The position numbers and the translations under genes were made by a program. A stretch of 64,000 bases of DNA from Vibrio chagasii (GTDB lineage: Bacteria; Pseudomonadota; Gammaproteobacteria; Enterobacterales; Vibrionaceae). Of this stretch, positions 1 to 8,920 are shown one piece after another. The DNA is taken from NCBI RefSeq assembly GCF_002954585.1, contig NZ_MSCI01000001.1, positions 1,723,553 through 1,787,552 of the forward strand. The letters run 5' to 3'. The notes beneath the pieces are model-generated. The model was not told the origin of the DNA, searched no databases, and saw only the letters and a program-made list of their open reading frames with translations. Every line of letters starts with the position of its first letter. The first letter of the stretch is position 1.

Positions 1-1
1 A

Positions 2-562
2 ACAATATTTACTGTAGCGAGTATATTTGCGAGGAGTGCTCTGCTTGCTGTTCTAGCAACATTAATGTTATCAGCTTGTATCGGCGCTAGAACAGGATAT
101 TTTCATGCGACTTACTTTGTTGGTATTCAAGAGCCTATCATCACAGTCATTCTTTTTAGCCTATTGTCGATAACCCTATATCAACTATCTAAAAGACTCC
201 CAGCAGAATACGAAAGAATAGCCATTGCTTCATCGAGAACCGGCTTTTTTCTGATTAATTTGGGTTTTTGGGTTGGTTCTTTGTGGGGCGAGCGAAACGA
301 AACAAGAGAAGTCATTGTTTCCGCTTCTACATTTGCCTTCGTTTGGGCTGTCGCATTAATTGCGGTTGCAGTTTGGGCTTGGAAAAGAAACCGCAGGTGG
401 GTTCTAAATACCGTTTCAGTTTTCGGGGGGATTCATTTTTTCACACAATGGTTCGAGAACTTAGGTGCAACCCCTAGCACGGTACTTGTCGCTGGTTTAC
501 TTGCCCTTGGATTTGCATTGGGACTTCGAAGTATAAATCTAAAGATGAAAAATAATGAATAA
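2..562 (+). CDS. C-terminal part of a multi-pass membrane protein (5' truncated by window edge)
   Basis: The frame is open from base 2 without a stop, so the true start lies before the window; the first internal ATG is at 65. The visible 186 codons hold about five hydrophobic segments separated by short basic loops, ending in a lysine-rich tail. This looks like the C-terminal half of an integral inner-membrane protein of the DUF2157-like type, but no diagnostic motif is visible, so the family is a guess. It converges on mpaA, with only about 18 bases between the two stop codons. Confidence 0.6.
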   Translation, partial: TIFTVASIFARSALLAVLATLMLSACIGARTGYFHATYFVGIQEPIITVILFSLLSITLYQLSKRLPAEYERIAIASSRTGFFLINLGFWVGSLWGERNETREVIVSASTFAFVWAVALIAVAVWAWKRNRRWVLNTVSVFGGIHFFTQWFENLGATPSTVLVAGLLALGFALGLRSINLKMKNNE

Positions 563-580
563 TCGGGTAGGCGGAGGTAT

Positions 581-1309
581 CTAGCCTCCATCACTCCCCA
601 ACACCGCCAAAAACGCATCTAAATACTGCTCTATCGTTAGATCCGCAGAAACCGGTGGAAGCTCTACGGTAATACACGGTAGGCTTCTTTCTTGGCACCA
701 GGTGCCGAATGAGCCTGGGGTTTCGTAGTCCACGTCTTCAACGAGCGGTAGGTTGAACTGTTTGCCTAGCCAAGTGGCAAGTTCCGATTGGTTTGGGCCA
801 TCGACCATAGCGAGTGGTTCGTGGAAAGAGATGACGAATTTGGGCTTGCGCTGCTCAATGAGCTTGATGAGCGACTGTACTTCCGGTTCAAGTTGGTCGA
901 CTTGCCCAGTTTTTACCTTTACATCTCTGACTGGTGTGTGGGAACTCCAGCGATAGACGGTGCCGTCTTCTGTCCAGTTTTGCGTCGGGAATGCGCGGTT
1001 CAAATCGACTTGGTTAGCGTTGGCGCGTGTGCCTAACTGATTACCATCTGGGTTCATCGACAAGATCACATCGTGTCGTAAGTTGGCGGCTGGCAGGCTT
1101 CTTAGCGCACAAGATAAACCTGCGATAGACGCGGTTTCATCACCGTGTGTGCCTGCTATGATTAGGCCTCGAGATTCGCTTTCTACTTGCGCGGGGAAAT
1201 AGAGCAAGGGTGCGCCCAATACCGACTTTCCATATGGCAGCGGCTTTATTGAAAATGCAGCTCTTTCCGTTCTTGGAATTAAACTCACCTTTATCTCCTG
1301 ATTGATCAA
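581..1309 (-). CDS. mpaA: Murein peptide amidase A (M14-family gamma-D-Glu-mDAP carboxypeptidase)
   Basis: A cytoplasmic zinc peptidase of 242 residues with no signal peptide. In the known family it cleaves the bond between gamma-D-glutamate and diaminopimelate in murein tripeptide during peptidoglycan recycling. Visible M14 features are the zinc motif HGDE at 55-58, NPDG at 86-89, the substrate-binding DLNRAF segment near 102-107, the third zinc ligand H163 in SFHE, and the catalytic glutamate E216 in VELPP. Length fits MpaA. It is divergent from an OppA/MppA-type binding protein 121 bases away. That pairing supports import of murein peptides followed by cleavage. Confidence 0.88.
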   Translation of the reverse strand: MINQEIKVSLIPRTERAAFSIKPLPYGKSVLGAPLLYFPAQVESESRGLIIAGTHGDETASIAGLSCALRSLPAANLRHDVILSMNPDGNQLGTRANANQVDLNRAFPTQNWTEDGTVYRWSSHTPVRDVKVKTGQVDQLEPEVQSLIKLIEQRKPKFVISFHEPLAMVDGPNQSELATWLGKQFNLPLVEDVDYETPGSFGTWCQERSLPCITVELPPVSADLTIEQYLDAFLAVLGSDGG

Positions 1310-1430
1310 GTACTATCAAGTATTAACGATTACAAAAACTACTTAGATAAACGAAAGCATTAAAACTCGTCAACAGTCGCATTGTTAATTTTATTACTTG
1401 CTTCAAAGATAGGCTAGGAGAGCAAAACAC

Positions 1431-3056
1431 ATGGATTTTAAGAAACACTCAACGGCTTTACTCATTTCATCTCTATTGACCCCTTTTATCTCAGTGACTG
1501 CCGTTGCTGACATATTGCCAGCGGGAACTTCTCTGGCGAAAGAACAACACTTGGTGCGCGCGAATGATGCAGAAGCGGCGACTCTTGACCCTGCAAAAGC
1601 TGAAGGCCTACCAGAAATGCACATTCTACGTGACCTCTTTGAAGGTTTAGTGATTCAAGACCGCGATGGCAACATTACTCCAGGTGTGGCGGAATCTTGG
1701 GAAACCGAAGACAACAAAACGTTTGTATTCAACCTGCGTAAAGACGCGCAATGGTCGAATGGCGATCCGGTGACGGCCGATGATTTCGTGTATGCGATAC
1801 GGCGAGCGGTTGACCCTAAAACGGCATCGCCAAATGTGTGGTATCTGAAGCTCACCAAAATCAACAATATTGCTGATGTGGCAGAAGGTAAGAAACCGAT
1901 TGAGGAACTAGGCGTGTCGGCAGTCGATAAACACACCGTCCGTTTTGAACTCGACAGCCAAGTGCCATACTTTGTGGCGATGACGGGCCACACATCCATG
2001 ATGCCAGTGCATAAAGCAGCCCTTGAAATTAGCGACAAGCCGTGGAGCGATCCTAAGCAATTTGTTGGTAATGGTGCATTCATACTAGACGAGTGGGTGG
2101 TGAACGAGCGTATTGAACTGAAGAAGAACCCGAAATATTGGGACAGTTCAGATACTCACTTAACCGAAGTGACTTATATTCCGTTTGAGAATCAGAATGC
2201 CTCGATTAACCGTTATGCCGTGGGCGAGGTCGATATTACTTCGGACGTGCCTACACACATGGCACAGCAACTTAAAAGCAAATACCAAGATGCGTTTACC
2301 ACAGTGCCTCTGCTGTGTACTTACTACTACGCATTCAATACTACGCGACCACCTTTTGATGATGCGCGAGTACGTAAAGCCGTCTCTTATTCTATGATGC
2401 GTGACGTTATCACCAATGGTGTGACTCAGGTGGGCAACTTACCGGCTTATACCTTTGCACATGAGTACACGGCTGGCTTTGATGCGACACAACCTGAATA
2501 CAGTACTTGGACTCAAAAGGAACGTGATCAAAAAGCAAAAGAGCTACTGAAAGAAGCGGGCTACGATGCGTCTAACCCGTTGGATTTCAAACTGCTTTAC
2601 AACACCAGTGAATCGAACAAGTCGATTGCAGTGGCGATTGCGTCAATGTTGAAAGGTAACCTAGGCGCACAAGTTGAACTGGAAAACCAAGAGTGGAAGT
2701 CTTACTTAGTATCGCGTCGCCAAGGTGACTTCGATGTAATGCGCGCCTCTTGGTGTGGTGACTACAATGAAGCATCAACCTTCTTGAGCCTATTGCGTTC
2801 AGGTTCTTCGGGTAACTTTGCTCGCTACAGCAGTGACAAGTACGACGCTGCAATGGATAGCGCACTAGCCGCAACCAGCGAACAAGATCGCCAAGGTTTC
2901 TATGACCAAGCGGAGCAGTTACTGGCAGAAGACATGCCGATCGCACCAATCTACTACTACATGCAGGCCCGTCTAGTGCGACCAAGTGTCGGTGGTTTTG
3001 CGAAGAACAATGTAGAAGGGCGTATCTACTCTAAGGATCTCTACATCACAGAGTAA
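1431..3056 (+). CDS. Periplasmic oligopeptide/murein peptide binding protein (OppA/MppA family)
   Basis: A 541-residue family 5 extracellular solute-binding protein (SBP_bac_5). It has an N-terminal signal peptide, probably cut after VAVA near residue 26. The family signature region follows (LDPAKAEG, DLFEGLV, GVAESWE, VFNLRKDAQWSNGDPVTADDFVYAIRR), with typical closing features (FNTTRPPFDDARVRKA). Length matches OppA and MppA of E. coli. No permease or ATPase gene follows, so it probably docks on an Opp transporter encoded elsewhere, as MppA does. Divergence from mpaA favours murein tripeptide as a ligand, but general oligopeptide binding cannot be excluded. Confidence 0.85.
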   Translation: MDFKKHSTALLISSLLTPFISVTAVADILPAGTSLAKEQHLVRANDAEAATLDPAKAEGLPEMHILRDLFEGLVIQDRDGNITPGVAESWETEDNKTFVFNLRKDAQWSNGDPVTADDFVYAIRRAVDPKTASPNVWYLKLTKINNIADVAEGKKPIEELGVSAVDKHTVRFELDSQVPYFVAMTGHTSMMPVHKAALEISDKPWSDPKQFVGNGAFILDEWVVNERIELKKNPKYWDSSDTHLTEVTYIPFENQNASINRYAVGEVDITSDVPTHMAQQLKSKYQDAFTTVPLLCTYYYAFNTTRPPFDDARVRKAVSYSMMRDVITNGVTQVGNLPAYTFAHEYTAGFDATQPEYSTWTQKERDQKAKELLKEAGYDASNPLDFKLLYNTSESNKSIAVAIASMLKGNLGAQVELENQEWKSYLVSRRQGDFDVMRASWCGDYNEASTFLSLLRSGSSGNFARYSSDKYDAAMDSALAATSEQDRQGFYDQAEQLLAEDMPIAPIYYYMQARLVRPSVGGFAKNNVEGRIYSKDLYITE

Positions 3057-3097
3057 TTGATCTTCTGACATACAAATAAAAGTCTGAAATAGAGAAA

Positions 3098-3133
3098 AGG
3101 GACGTTGATCATAAATCTCTGATTAACGTCCCT
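3098..3133 (+). terminator. Hairpin terminator after the binding protein gene
   Basis: Thirteen-base arms (AGGGACGTTGATC and GATTAACGTCCCT, one G-T pair) surround a 10-base loop. The right arm is followed by TTCGTCATT, a weak U tract. Confidence 0.65.
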
Positions 3134-3216
3134 TCGTCATTAATCTGTAACGGTAAGCGCAAAAAACTGAAACCTGCCTGAAGTATTTTTCACTTTTATT
3201 TCAATCAGGTGAAGCC

Positions 3217-4119
3217 ATGTTACCCCCTCTACGTGCCCTCGTTGCGTTTGAAGCTGTTGCCCGCCTCGGTTCTATTGGCGCTGCTGCGCGAGAGCTTTGT
3301 GTTACCCAAGCAGCGGTGAGCCAGCAGCTTAAAAGTTTAGAAACCTTTCTCGATACCACACTGTTTGAACGCAGCTCCAAAGGCGTACAGCTGACATCGG
3401 CTGCCCAACATTATCAACCGATTGTTGCGGGCTCATTAGCCCATCTGAAACTACAGACTCAAATCTTGTTCGGGGAAAAAGAAACCGATGTCTTGAGCCT
3501 GCGCGTTAATCACACCTTTTGTCATAACTGGCTGCTACCTCGCCTGCCATCTTTTTATCAAAAATACCCTTTTATCAGGCTCGATATTCAGCTGGTGGAC
3601 TGGCCATCTACCAACCCTTGTCAGAATGTCGATATTGAACTGACCAACGGTAAGGTCGAAAGCGAAGACACCCATTGCGAGCGACTGTTTCAAGAGCATT
3701 GGCAGTTAGTGTGCAGCCCAGAATTTAAAAAACAATATCAAGGTTCGTTGGTTGAGCATGATTTTTCTGCTCTGCCGACCGTGCAAGTAAAAGGCTACCG
3801 AGAGAACTGGCTGCAATGGCTGAGTCACAACCAATTCGAGATGACTTTACCTAAGGTGCTACTTGAAGTGAGTAACTCTCTGCACGCTTTAGAGGCGGTC
3901 AAACATGGTATTGGCGTGTTGTTAGTGCGTTCGCTTGCGGTGTCTGAGTTGTTAGAGAAAAACGAACTTGTTTTGGCGACAGAGTCCTCCATGCCTGCTG
4001 AATCAGCCCACTATTTGATTACCAAACACCGACGCAGTGCCAAGGTGAATTTCTTTTGTGATTGGCTTTATCACCAGATGGAAGACGGTGAACTGGAAGA
4101 AAGATTTTCTAATGGGTAG
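3217..4119 (+). CDS. LysR-family transcriptional regulator (GcvA-like)
   Basis: A 300-residue LysR regulator. The N-terminal winged helix-turn-helix spans residues 1-60 (LRALVAFEAVARLGSIGAAARELCVTQAAVSQQLKSLE is the helix region in order), followed by the FERSSKGVQLTSA wing and a two-lobed effector domain. The PPLRAL start resembles the GcvA/AmpR subgroup. It lies 85 bases upstream of, and on the same strand as, the Ugp-like operon, so it may control that operon or be co-transcribed with it. No operator was assigned. Confidence 0.85.
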   Translation: MLPPLRALVAFEAVARLGSIGAAARELCVTQAAVSQQLKSLETFLDTTLFERSSKGVQLTSAAQHYQPIVAGSLAHLKLQTQILFGEKETDVLSLRVNHTFCHNWLLPRLPSFYQKYPFIRLDIQLVDWPSTNPCQNVDIELTNGKVESEDTHCERLFQEHWQLVCSPEFKKQYQGSLVEHDFSALPTVQVKGYRENWLQWLSHNQFEMTLPKVLLEVSNSLHALEAVKHGIGVLLVRSLAVSELLEKNELVLATESSMPAESAHYLITKHRRSAKVNFFCDWLYHQMEDGELEERFSNG

Positions 4120-4203
4120 CCATAAAAAAAATGAAGGGCGCTCTTACTAACCTGTCACACAAACCCCTTAATTTAACCGCATACAAATAAGGACGAGGTC
4201 ACC

Positions 4204-5088
4204 ATGAGTGCTTTCTCAGAACCAATGAAAAACCGCTTAAAGGTACTGCTATTTACTGCACCGTTGTTGGTGCCACTGTTTACTTTTTGGCTCGTACCAT
4301 TTGGTTATTCGATTTACATCAGCTTCACCGATTGGGATTACATCTCGCCATATTATTCGTTCATCGGTTTAGAAAATTACGAGTACATGGTCGAGGACTA
4401 CGAGTTCATCCAAGCGATGCTCAACACGTTTTGGTTCTCTGTTGGTGTGGTGATTCCCACCATCCTTCTTGGTCTTGTGTTTGCCATGCTGCTGCACAAA
4501 AACTTCAAGGGTAGCCAATTTTATCGTGCAGTGATCTTCTCGCCTTGGATTACACCCACAGTCGCGGTGTCGATTGTGTGGTCTTGGGTATTCGAGACCA
4601 AATCGGGCTTGGCAAACCACTTATTGGAGTCCGCAGGGTTTAGCGCGATTCCATGGTTAGAGAACGGAAACACAGCCTTGGTTGCGGTGATTATCGTGAC
4701 AGTTTGGCAGGCGATTGGTTGGACGATGCTGTTTTACATCAGTGCGCTTAACAAGATTCCAGAGTCCCTGTATGAGGCGTCTTTGATTGATGGTTGCAGC
4801 AGCTTAACGCGCTTTTTGAAGATAACGCTGCCGCTGATTTCACCAACCACATTCTTTTTGGTGGTGGTCAACATTATCACGGCAATGCAGGCGTTCGATC
4901 AGTTCCAGATCTTAACGCAGGGTGGCCCGGGAGGCGAGACTCGTACCTTGCTGTACTTGTTCTACCAACAAGCATTTGAACGTTACGAAATGGGACCAGC
5001 AGCCGCGACATCGTTAGTGATATTCCTGATTACTGGATTGTTGGCACTTATTAATACCTACATCGGCAAGCGCTGGGTGTACTACTAG
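4204..5088 (+). CDS. ABC transporter permease, MalF/UgpA type
   Basis: A 294-residue inner-membrane permease with about six transmembrane segments. The cytoplasmic EAA loop reads EASLIDGCSSLTRFLKITLPL near residues 195-215, the contact site for the ATPase. The N-terminus (LFTAPLLVPLFTFWLVPFGYSIYISFTDW) is typical of carbohydrate- and glycerol-phosphate-type (CUT1) permeases. It opens a six-gene run with a matching second permease, binding protein and ATPase. The start is supported by AAGGACGAGG upstream of the ATG. Substrate cannot be read from the permease. Confidence 0.88.
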   Translation: MSAFSEPMKNRLKVLLFTAPLLVPLFTFWLVPFGYSIYISFTDWDYISPYYSFIGLENYEYMVEDYEFIQAMLNTFWFSVGVVIPTILLGLVFAMLLHKNFKGSQFYRAVIFSPWITPTVAVSIVWSWVFETKSGLANHLLESAGFSAIPWLENGNTALVAVIIVTVWQAIGWTMLFYISALNKIPESLYEASLIDGCSSLTRFLKITLPLISPTTFFLVVVNIITAMQAFDQFQILTQGGPGGETRTLLYLFYQQAFERYEMGPAAATSLVIFLITGLLALINTYIGKRWVYY

Positions 5089-5111
5089 TCGATTTTTGAA
5101 AGGACAGAATT

Positions 5112-6059
5112 ATGACCACGCAAGTATTGGATGCCAATCAAGTATTAAATCAGGGCGCAACGAAAGCCAAAGTTAGAGCTCAAGTCAAAGCGACGAAGTC
5201 AGAAGTTGCGTCAAAGAAAGCCTCAGCGGATCGCCGTTCGGTCTTCGCACTGGCTAAGCACCTGTTTTTGGCAACCAGTGGAACCATCATGGTGTTTCCG
5301 TTCTTATGGATGTTGTCTGGTTCACTGAAAAGCAACGATGAGATCTTTGCTAACCCGCTGGACTTGATTCCAGAGCAGTTTCGCTGGGAAACCTTTGTCG
5401 AAACCTTCCACAGCGCGCCGTTTGGCTTGTACATCTTCAACAGCTTTAGTGTGGCTTTGTTCACTACCTTGTTGGTGATTGTGAATTCGGCGATGTTTGC
5501 ATACGCGCTAACTCAGCTGAAATTTCGTTCGAAGACAGTGCTCTATTTCATCGTTATGGGTTGTTACATGCTGCCGGGCGCAGTGACTTACATTCCGTCT
5601 TACATCACCTTGGCAAAACTGGGTTTGTTGGATTCACACATGGGCTTGGTGGCGTCGAACGCGGCGTCGGTGTTCGGTGTGTTCTATCTACGCCAAGTGT
5701 TTATTAAGGTGCATCCGTCGCTGATTGAAGCGGCACGAATTGATGGTGCAGGTGAGCTCAAAATCTTATGGGCAATCATCTTACCGCAATGCCGAGCAGC
5801 AGTCGCAACACTGTTCCTCATCACTTTTATTACCAATTACAACAGCTACATGTGGCCAAGTCTGGTGATTACGACTCAGGATTTAAATCTGATCGCTACT
5901 GGTATTCGTCACTATTTTATTGCCGAAGGTAATTATGGGTTGAACTGGTCGCAAATTATGGCGGCGAGCACCATTGCAGTATTGCCTTTGTTAATTCTAT
6001 TCGTCATTTGTCAAAAGACGATTCTTTCAGGTATCGCCGATAACGGCGTAAAAGAGTAA
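5112..6059 (+). CDS. ABC transporter permease, MalG/UgpE type
   Basis: The partner permease, 315 residues, 23 bases after the first. An unusually long hydrophilic N-terminus (about 45 residues rich in Lys, Ala and Gln) precedes the first transmembrane segment. The EAA loop reads EAARIDGAGELKILWAIILPQ, followed by NYNSYMWPSLVI, which is diagnostic of the MalG/UgpE class. It forms the heterodimeric channel with the upstream gene. AAAGGACAG lies just ahead of the ATG. The next gene starts six bases after the stop, indicating one transcript. Confidence 0.88.
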   Translation: MTTQVLDANQVLNQGATKAKVRAQVKATKSEVASKKASADRRSVFALAKHLFLATSGTIMVFPFLWMLSGSLKSNDEIFANPLDLIPEQFRWETFVETFHSAPFGLYIFNSFSVALFTTLLVIVNSAMFAYALTQLKFRSKTVLYFIVMGCYMLPGAVTYIPSYITLAKLGLLDSHMGLVASNAASVFGVFYLRQVFIKVHPSLIEAARIDGAGELKILWAIILPQCRAAVATLFLITFITNYNSYMWPSLVITTQDLNLIATGIRHYFIAEGNYGLNWSQIMAASTIAVLPLLILFVICQKTILSGIADNGVKE

Positions 6060-6065
6060 ACGGAA

Positions 6066-7346
6066 ATGAAACTAAAAACTCTCGCACTAGTGTGTGCTGG
6101 CGCAGCAAGCGCGTCTATGTTCTCTAGCAGTGTTCTTGCGGCAACCGAAGTTAACTTTTGGTATTCCGGTGGTACTAAGCCACAGCAAATGATGACTAAG
6201 CTCATCGAAGAGTTCAACGCGAGCCAAGATGAGTATGTGGTGAAGCCTGCATTGCAAGGTAACTACACGGAAACCTATCAGAAGCTGCAAGCTGGTTTAG
6301 CGTCGAAAACGGCACCTGAACTTGTGTTGCTAGATTCAGGCCGTGCGGAAGCGATGCACGGACGTGGTTTGAGCCGTGACCTAACGCCGTTCATGGATGA
6401 AGAGTTCAACTTCTCTGATTTCATTGGCGCGTTCAAAGATCAAGTGACGGCAGACGACGGCACCATCATCGGTCTACCTGCTTACGGTACAACTCAAGTG
6501 TTCTACTACAACAAGCAGGTGTTGGCAGATAACGGCTTTACTGAGCAAGATCTAAAGACTTGGCAAGGCGTAGCTAAGGTCGCAGAGAAAGTCACACAAC
6601 GTGACGAGAAAGGTAATGTGACCTTCTACGGCTGGGAGCCGATGTGGGGTCAAGACAACATGATTGACGCGGCATTTTCTAACGGCGCTAAGATCATCAG
6701 TGATGACGGTAAGAAAGTGCTGATTGACTCTCCTGAGTGGGTTGAGGTGTGGGACAGCTTCCGTAAGTGGATCCACGATGATCAAATCATGCGTATTCAC
6801 TACGGTGGTCAAGGTTGGGAATACTGGTACAAAACCATTGATGATGTGATGAAAGACAACGCACTAGGCTACACCGGTTCATCGGGTGACCAAGGTGACT
6901 TGGACTTCACTAAGCTTTCAGCAACCACGCAACCAGGTTGGGGCTCAAACCCTTCTGCACCACAAGCGGGTGCGCTGGTTTACGTAATGCCAAAAGGCAC
7001 AGACGACGCAGCGGCGAAAGGTGCATTTGAGTTTGTTGAGTTCTACACCAACGCGAAAAACACCGCAGCTTGGTCAATGTTCACCGGTTACATCCCTGTA
7101 CGTAACAGCGTATCTGAGGTGCCAGAGTACCAAGCGTTCACTAAAGATAACCCACAAGCTCTAATTCCATTGAAGCAAGCGAACACGGCGACCAAAGACT
7201 TCCTAGACCCTACCAACGGTAAGATCATGGATGCTCTGAAGGTGGCAGCGGATCAGATTCAGATCCAAAACGTGCCTGCTGACAAAGCGCTAAAACAAGC
7301 GGCTAAGAAAGCGCAACGTGCACTAGACCGAGCGAATCGTTCTTAA
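6066..7346 (+). CDS. Periplasmic binding protein, UgpB-like (family 1 SBP)
   Basis: A 426-residue secreted binding protein with a signal peptide ending near SVLA at residue 25. Segments recall UgpB: VNFWYSGG at the mature N-terminus, GNYTETYQKLQAGLASKTAPEL, TQVFYYNKQVLADNG and AWSMFTGYIPVR. UgpB binds sn-glycerol-3-phosphate and glycerophosphodiesters. The ligand here is inferred to be a phosphorylated or phosphodiester compound because intracellular PHP and HAD enzymes follow in the same operon. A sugar ligand remains possible. A terminator-like hairpin follows, which would make this the most abundant product of the operon. Confidence 0.85.
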   Translation: MKLKTLALVCAGAASASMFSSSVLAATEVNFWYSGGTKPQQMMTKLIEEFNASQDEYVVKPALQGNYTETYQKLQAGLASKTAPELVLLDSGRAEAMHGRGLSRDLTPFMDEEFNFSDFIGAFKDQVTADDGTIIGLPAYGTTQVFYYNKQVLADNGFTEQDLKTWQGVAKVAEKVTQRDEKGNVTFYGWEPMWGQDNMIDAAFSNGAKIISDDGKKVLIDSPEWVEVWDSFRKWIHDDQIMRIHYGGQGWEYWYKTIDDVMKDNALGYTGSSGDQGDLDFTKLSATTQPGWGSNPSAPQAGALVYVMPKGTDDAAAKGAFEFVEFYTNAKNTAAWSMFTGYIPVRNSVSEVPEYQAFTKDNPQALIPLKQANTATKDFLDPTNGKIMDALKVAADQIQIQNVPADKALKQAAKKAQRALDRANRS

Positions 7347-7382
7347 TCCGTAAAGATAACAAAACTATCTTTGCATGCATCA

Positions 7383-7413
7383 AGGCCCATCTATTCGGGT
7401 GGGCCTCTTTTTG
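7383..7413 (+). terminator. Intra-operon terminator/attenuator after the binding protein
   Basis: Arms AGGCCCATC and GGTGGGCCT (9 pairs, one G-T) enclose a six-base loop and are followed by CTTTTT. It lies between the binding protein and the PHP gene, 26 bases before the likely GTG of the latter. Partial termination here would reduce enzyme and ATPase expression relative to the binding protein. Confidence 0.75.
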
Positions 7414-7441
7414 ACCCAGTCCTTCAATTAGGACGAATTTG

Positions 7442-8920
7442 GTGAAGACAATGACCCAATTTCAAGGTGAGCTGCCGTTTGGCAGAGTACGTATCCCCTT
7501 TGATGTGCCAGCAGGTTCTCACAGCGTAACCATTACTGGTACGACGGTGACAAAAGGGTTTCTATACGCAGCAGCTTACGATGCTAACCAAGCATTTCGT
7601 GGCAAAGTGCTGTTTGAAAAGACGCACAAGTCACTCACCATCCGACCGGAAAGCTCAGGCCTAGGCGCGATTGATGGAGCGATTCCTTCGGGCGAGTGGT
7701 TCTTAGAACTTTATAACCTTGAAGGTGAGTTTCGCACCGAGCGTGCGATGCAGTATCAAGTCGATGTACTTTGCTCTAATGAGTTAGTTAATAACGATGT
7801 TGAGTTAGAACTGACTCCAACGGTGACAAGTTCTCACGATATCGAGTTTGATTACAGCTACATGCTGAGTTCTGATTCTCGTTGGTATCGTGGTGACTTA
7901 CACGCTCACACTCAGCTTTCTGATGGTCACAATACCTTAGCGGCGGCTAAAGACATTGTGGAATCACAAGGGCTCGATTTTTTCTTCTTTACAGAGCACA
8001 ACATCTGCCAGCCTAAATTGCCAGTATCAAAGCAGTGCTTGTTCTTACCTGCGTTAGAAGTCACAACCGATCTCGGGCACTTCAATGTGCATGGTCCGGT
8101 TAAGTCTTTGGACCTTAGAGACGTTGAACACAGCAGCCAAGCGACTATGGAAGCAGGGTTGAATTTAGCCAAAAGCGGACACAGCTCTCTTGGCATTAAT
8201 CACCCAATGATGAAGCCGTGGCACTGGCATTACGATCAAGTGGATCTAAGCCAAGTGTCTACCTTTGAAGTGTGTTGTGACCCTACTTGGTCAACTTCAC
8301 CAAAAGCGATCGAAGAGGCGTTATTGGTTCTTAATGAAATGTGGAATTGTGGCCAGCGCATTACCGCGATTGGCGGCAGCGATTCACACCTTGAACCGCA
8401 TGAACGTAATCCTAAATCGGATGAGCCTTCTATCTACGGTGACCCATCCACCTTCGTTTACAGCCATGGTTTGAGTGGCGAGGGTATCTTGTCTGGTCTG
8501 CGTATTGGGCAAGTTTACCTAGAGCGCCGTTGCGGCTTGAAGTTTGATATCAACTTAGGTGATTTGCTACCGGGCAACGATTCTCAAGGACAAGCGCTTA
8601 CATACCGAATTGCCGTCTCTGACTCAGAAAACCCTTACTACGCGGAGTGCGTGGTCGATGGCGAGATTGTTGAACGAATCGCTTTGAGTGATGAGCTGCA
8701 AAGTATCCATATTGAACAGGGCTACCGTTGGTGCCGTGTCGATATTCGTCGTGGGGATCTTTCTTCAGCATTAACCAACAGTACTCAATCTGAACCTGAC
8801 GAGCATGATTTTGAAGGCTGCATCAACGCCGTATTTGATGGCAAACAACCAGAATTTAACCAACCCCTAGTGCGTACTTGGGGAGAACTAATGGAGCGAA
8901 TGAGCCGTGATGAAGTTTAA
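7442..8920 (+). CDS. PHP-domain metal-dependent phosphoesterase (CehA/McbA type)
   Basis: About 492 residues. An N-terminal beta-rich region of about 140 residues precedes a PHP domain with GDLHAHTQLSDG (first metal motif), FFFFTEHN, the INHPM histidine and GGSDSH (last motif). PHP enzymes hydrolyse phosphate or carboxyl esters using a cluster of His and Asp-bound metals. No signal peptide is evident, so it likely acts in the cytoplasm on imported substrate. The GTG at 7442 has the AGGACGA spacing used by other genes in this operon; ATG at 7451 is an alternative. Its stop overlaps the start of the HAD gene. Confidence 0.8.
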   Translation: MKTMTQFQGELPFGRVRIPFDVPAGSHSVTITGTTVTKGFLYAAAYDANQAFRGKVLFEKTHKSLTIRPESSGLGAIDGAIPSGEWFLELYNLEGEFRTERAMQYQVDVLCSNELVNNDVELELTPTVTSSHDIEFDYSYMLSSDSRWYRGDLHAHTQLSDGHNTLAAAKDIVESQGLDFFFFTEHNICQPKLPVSKQCLFLPALEVTTDLGHFNVHGPVKSLDLRDVEHSSQATMEAGLNLAKSGHSSLGINHPMMKPWHWHYDQVDLSQVSTFEVCCDPTWSTSPKAIEEALLVLNEMWNCGQRITAIGGSDSHLEPHERNPKSDEPSIYGDPSTFVYSHGLSGEGILSGLRIGQVYLERRCGLKFDINLGDLLPGNDSQGQALTYRIAVSDSENPYYAECVVDGEIVERIALSDELQSIHIEQGYRWCRVDIRRGDLSSALTNSTQSEPDEHDFEGCINAVFDGKQPEFNQPLVRTWGELMERMSRDEV

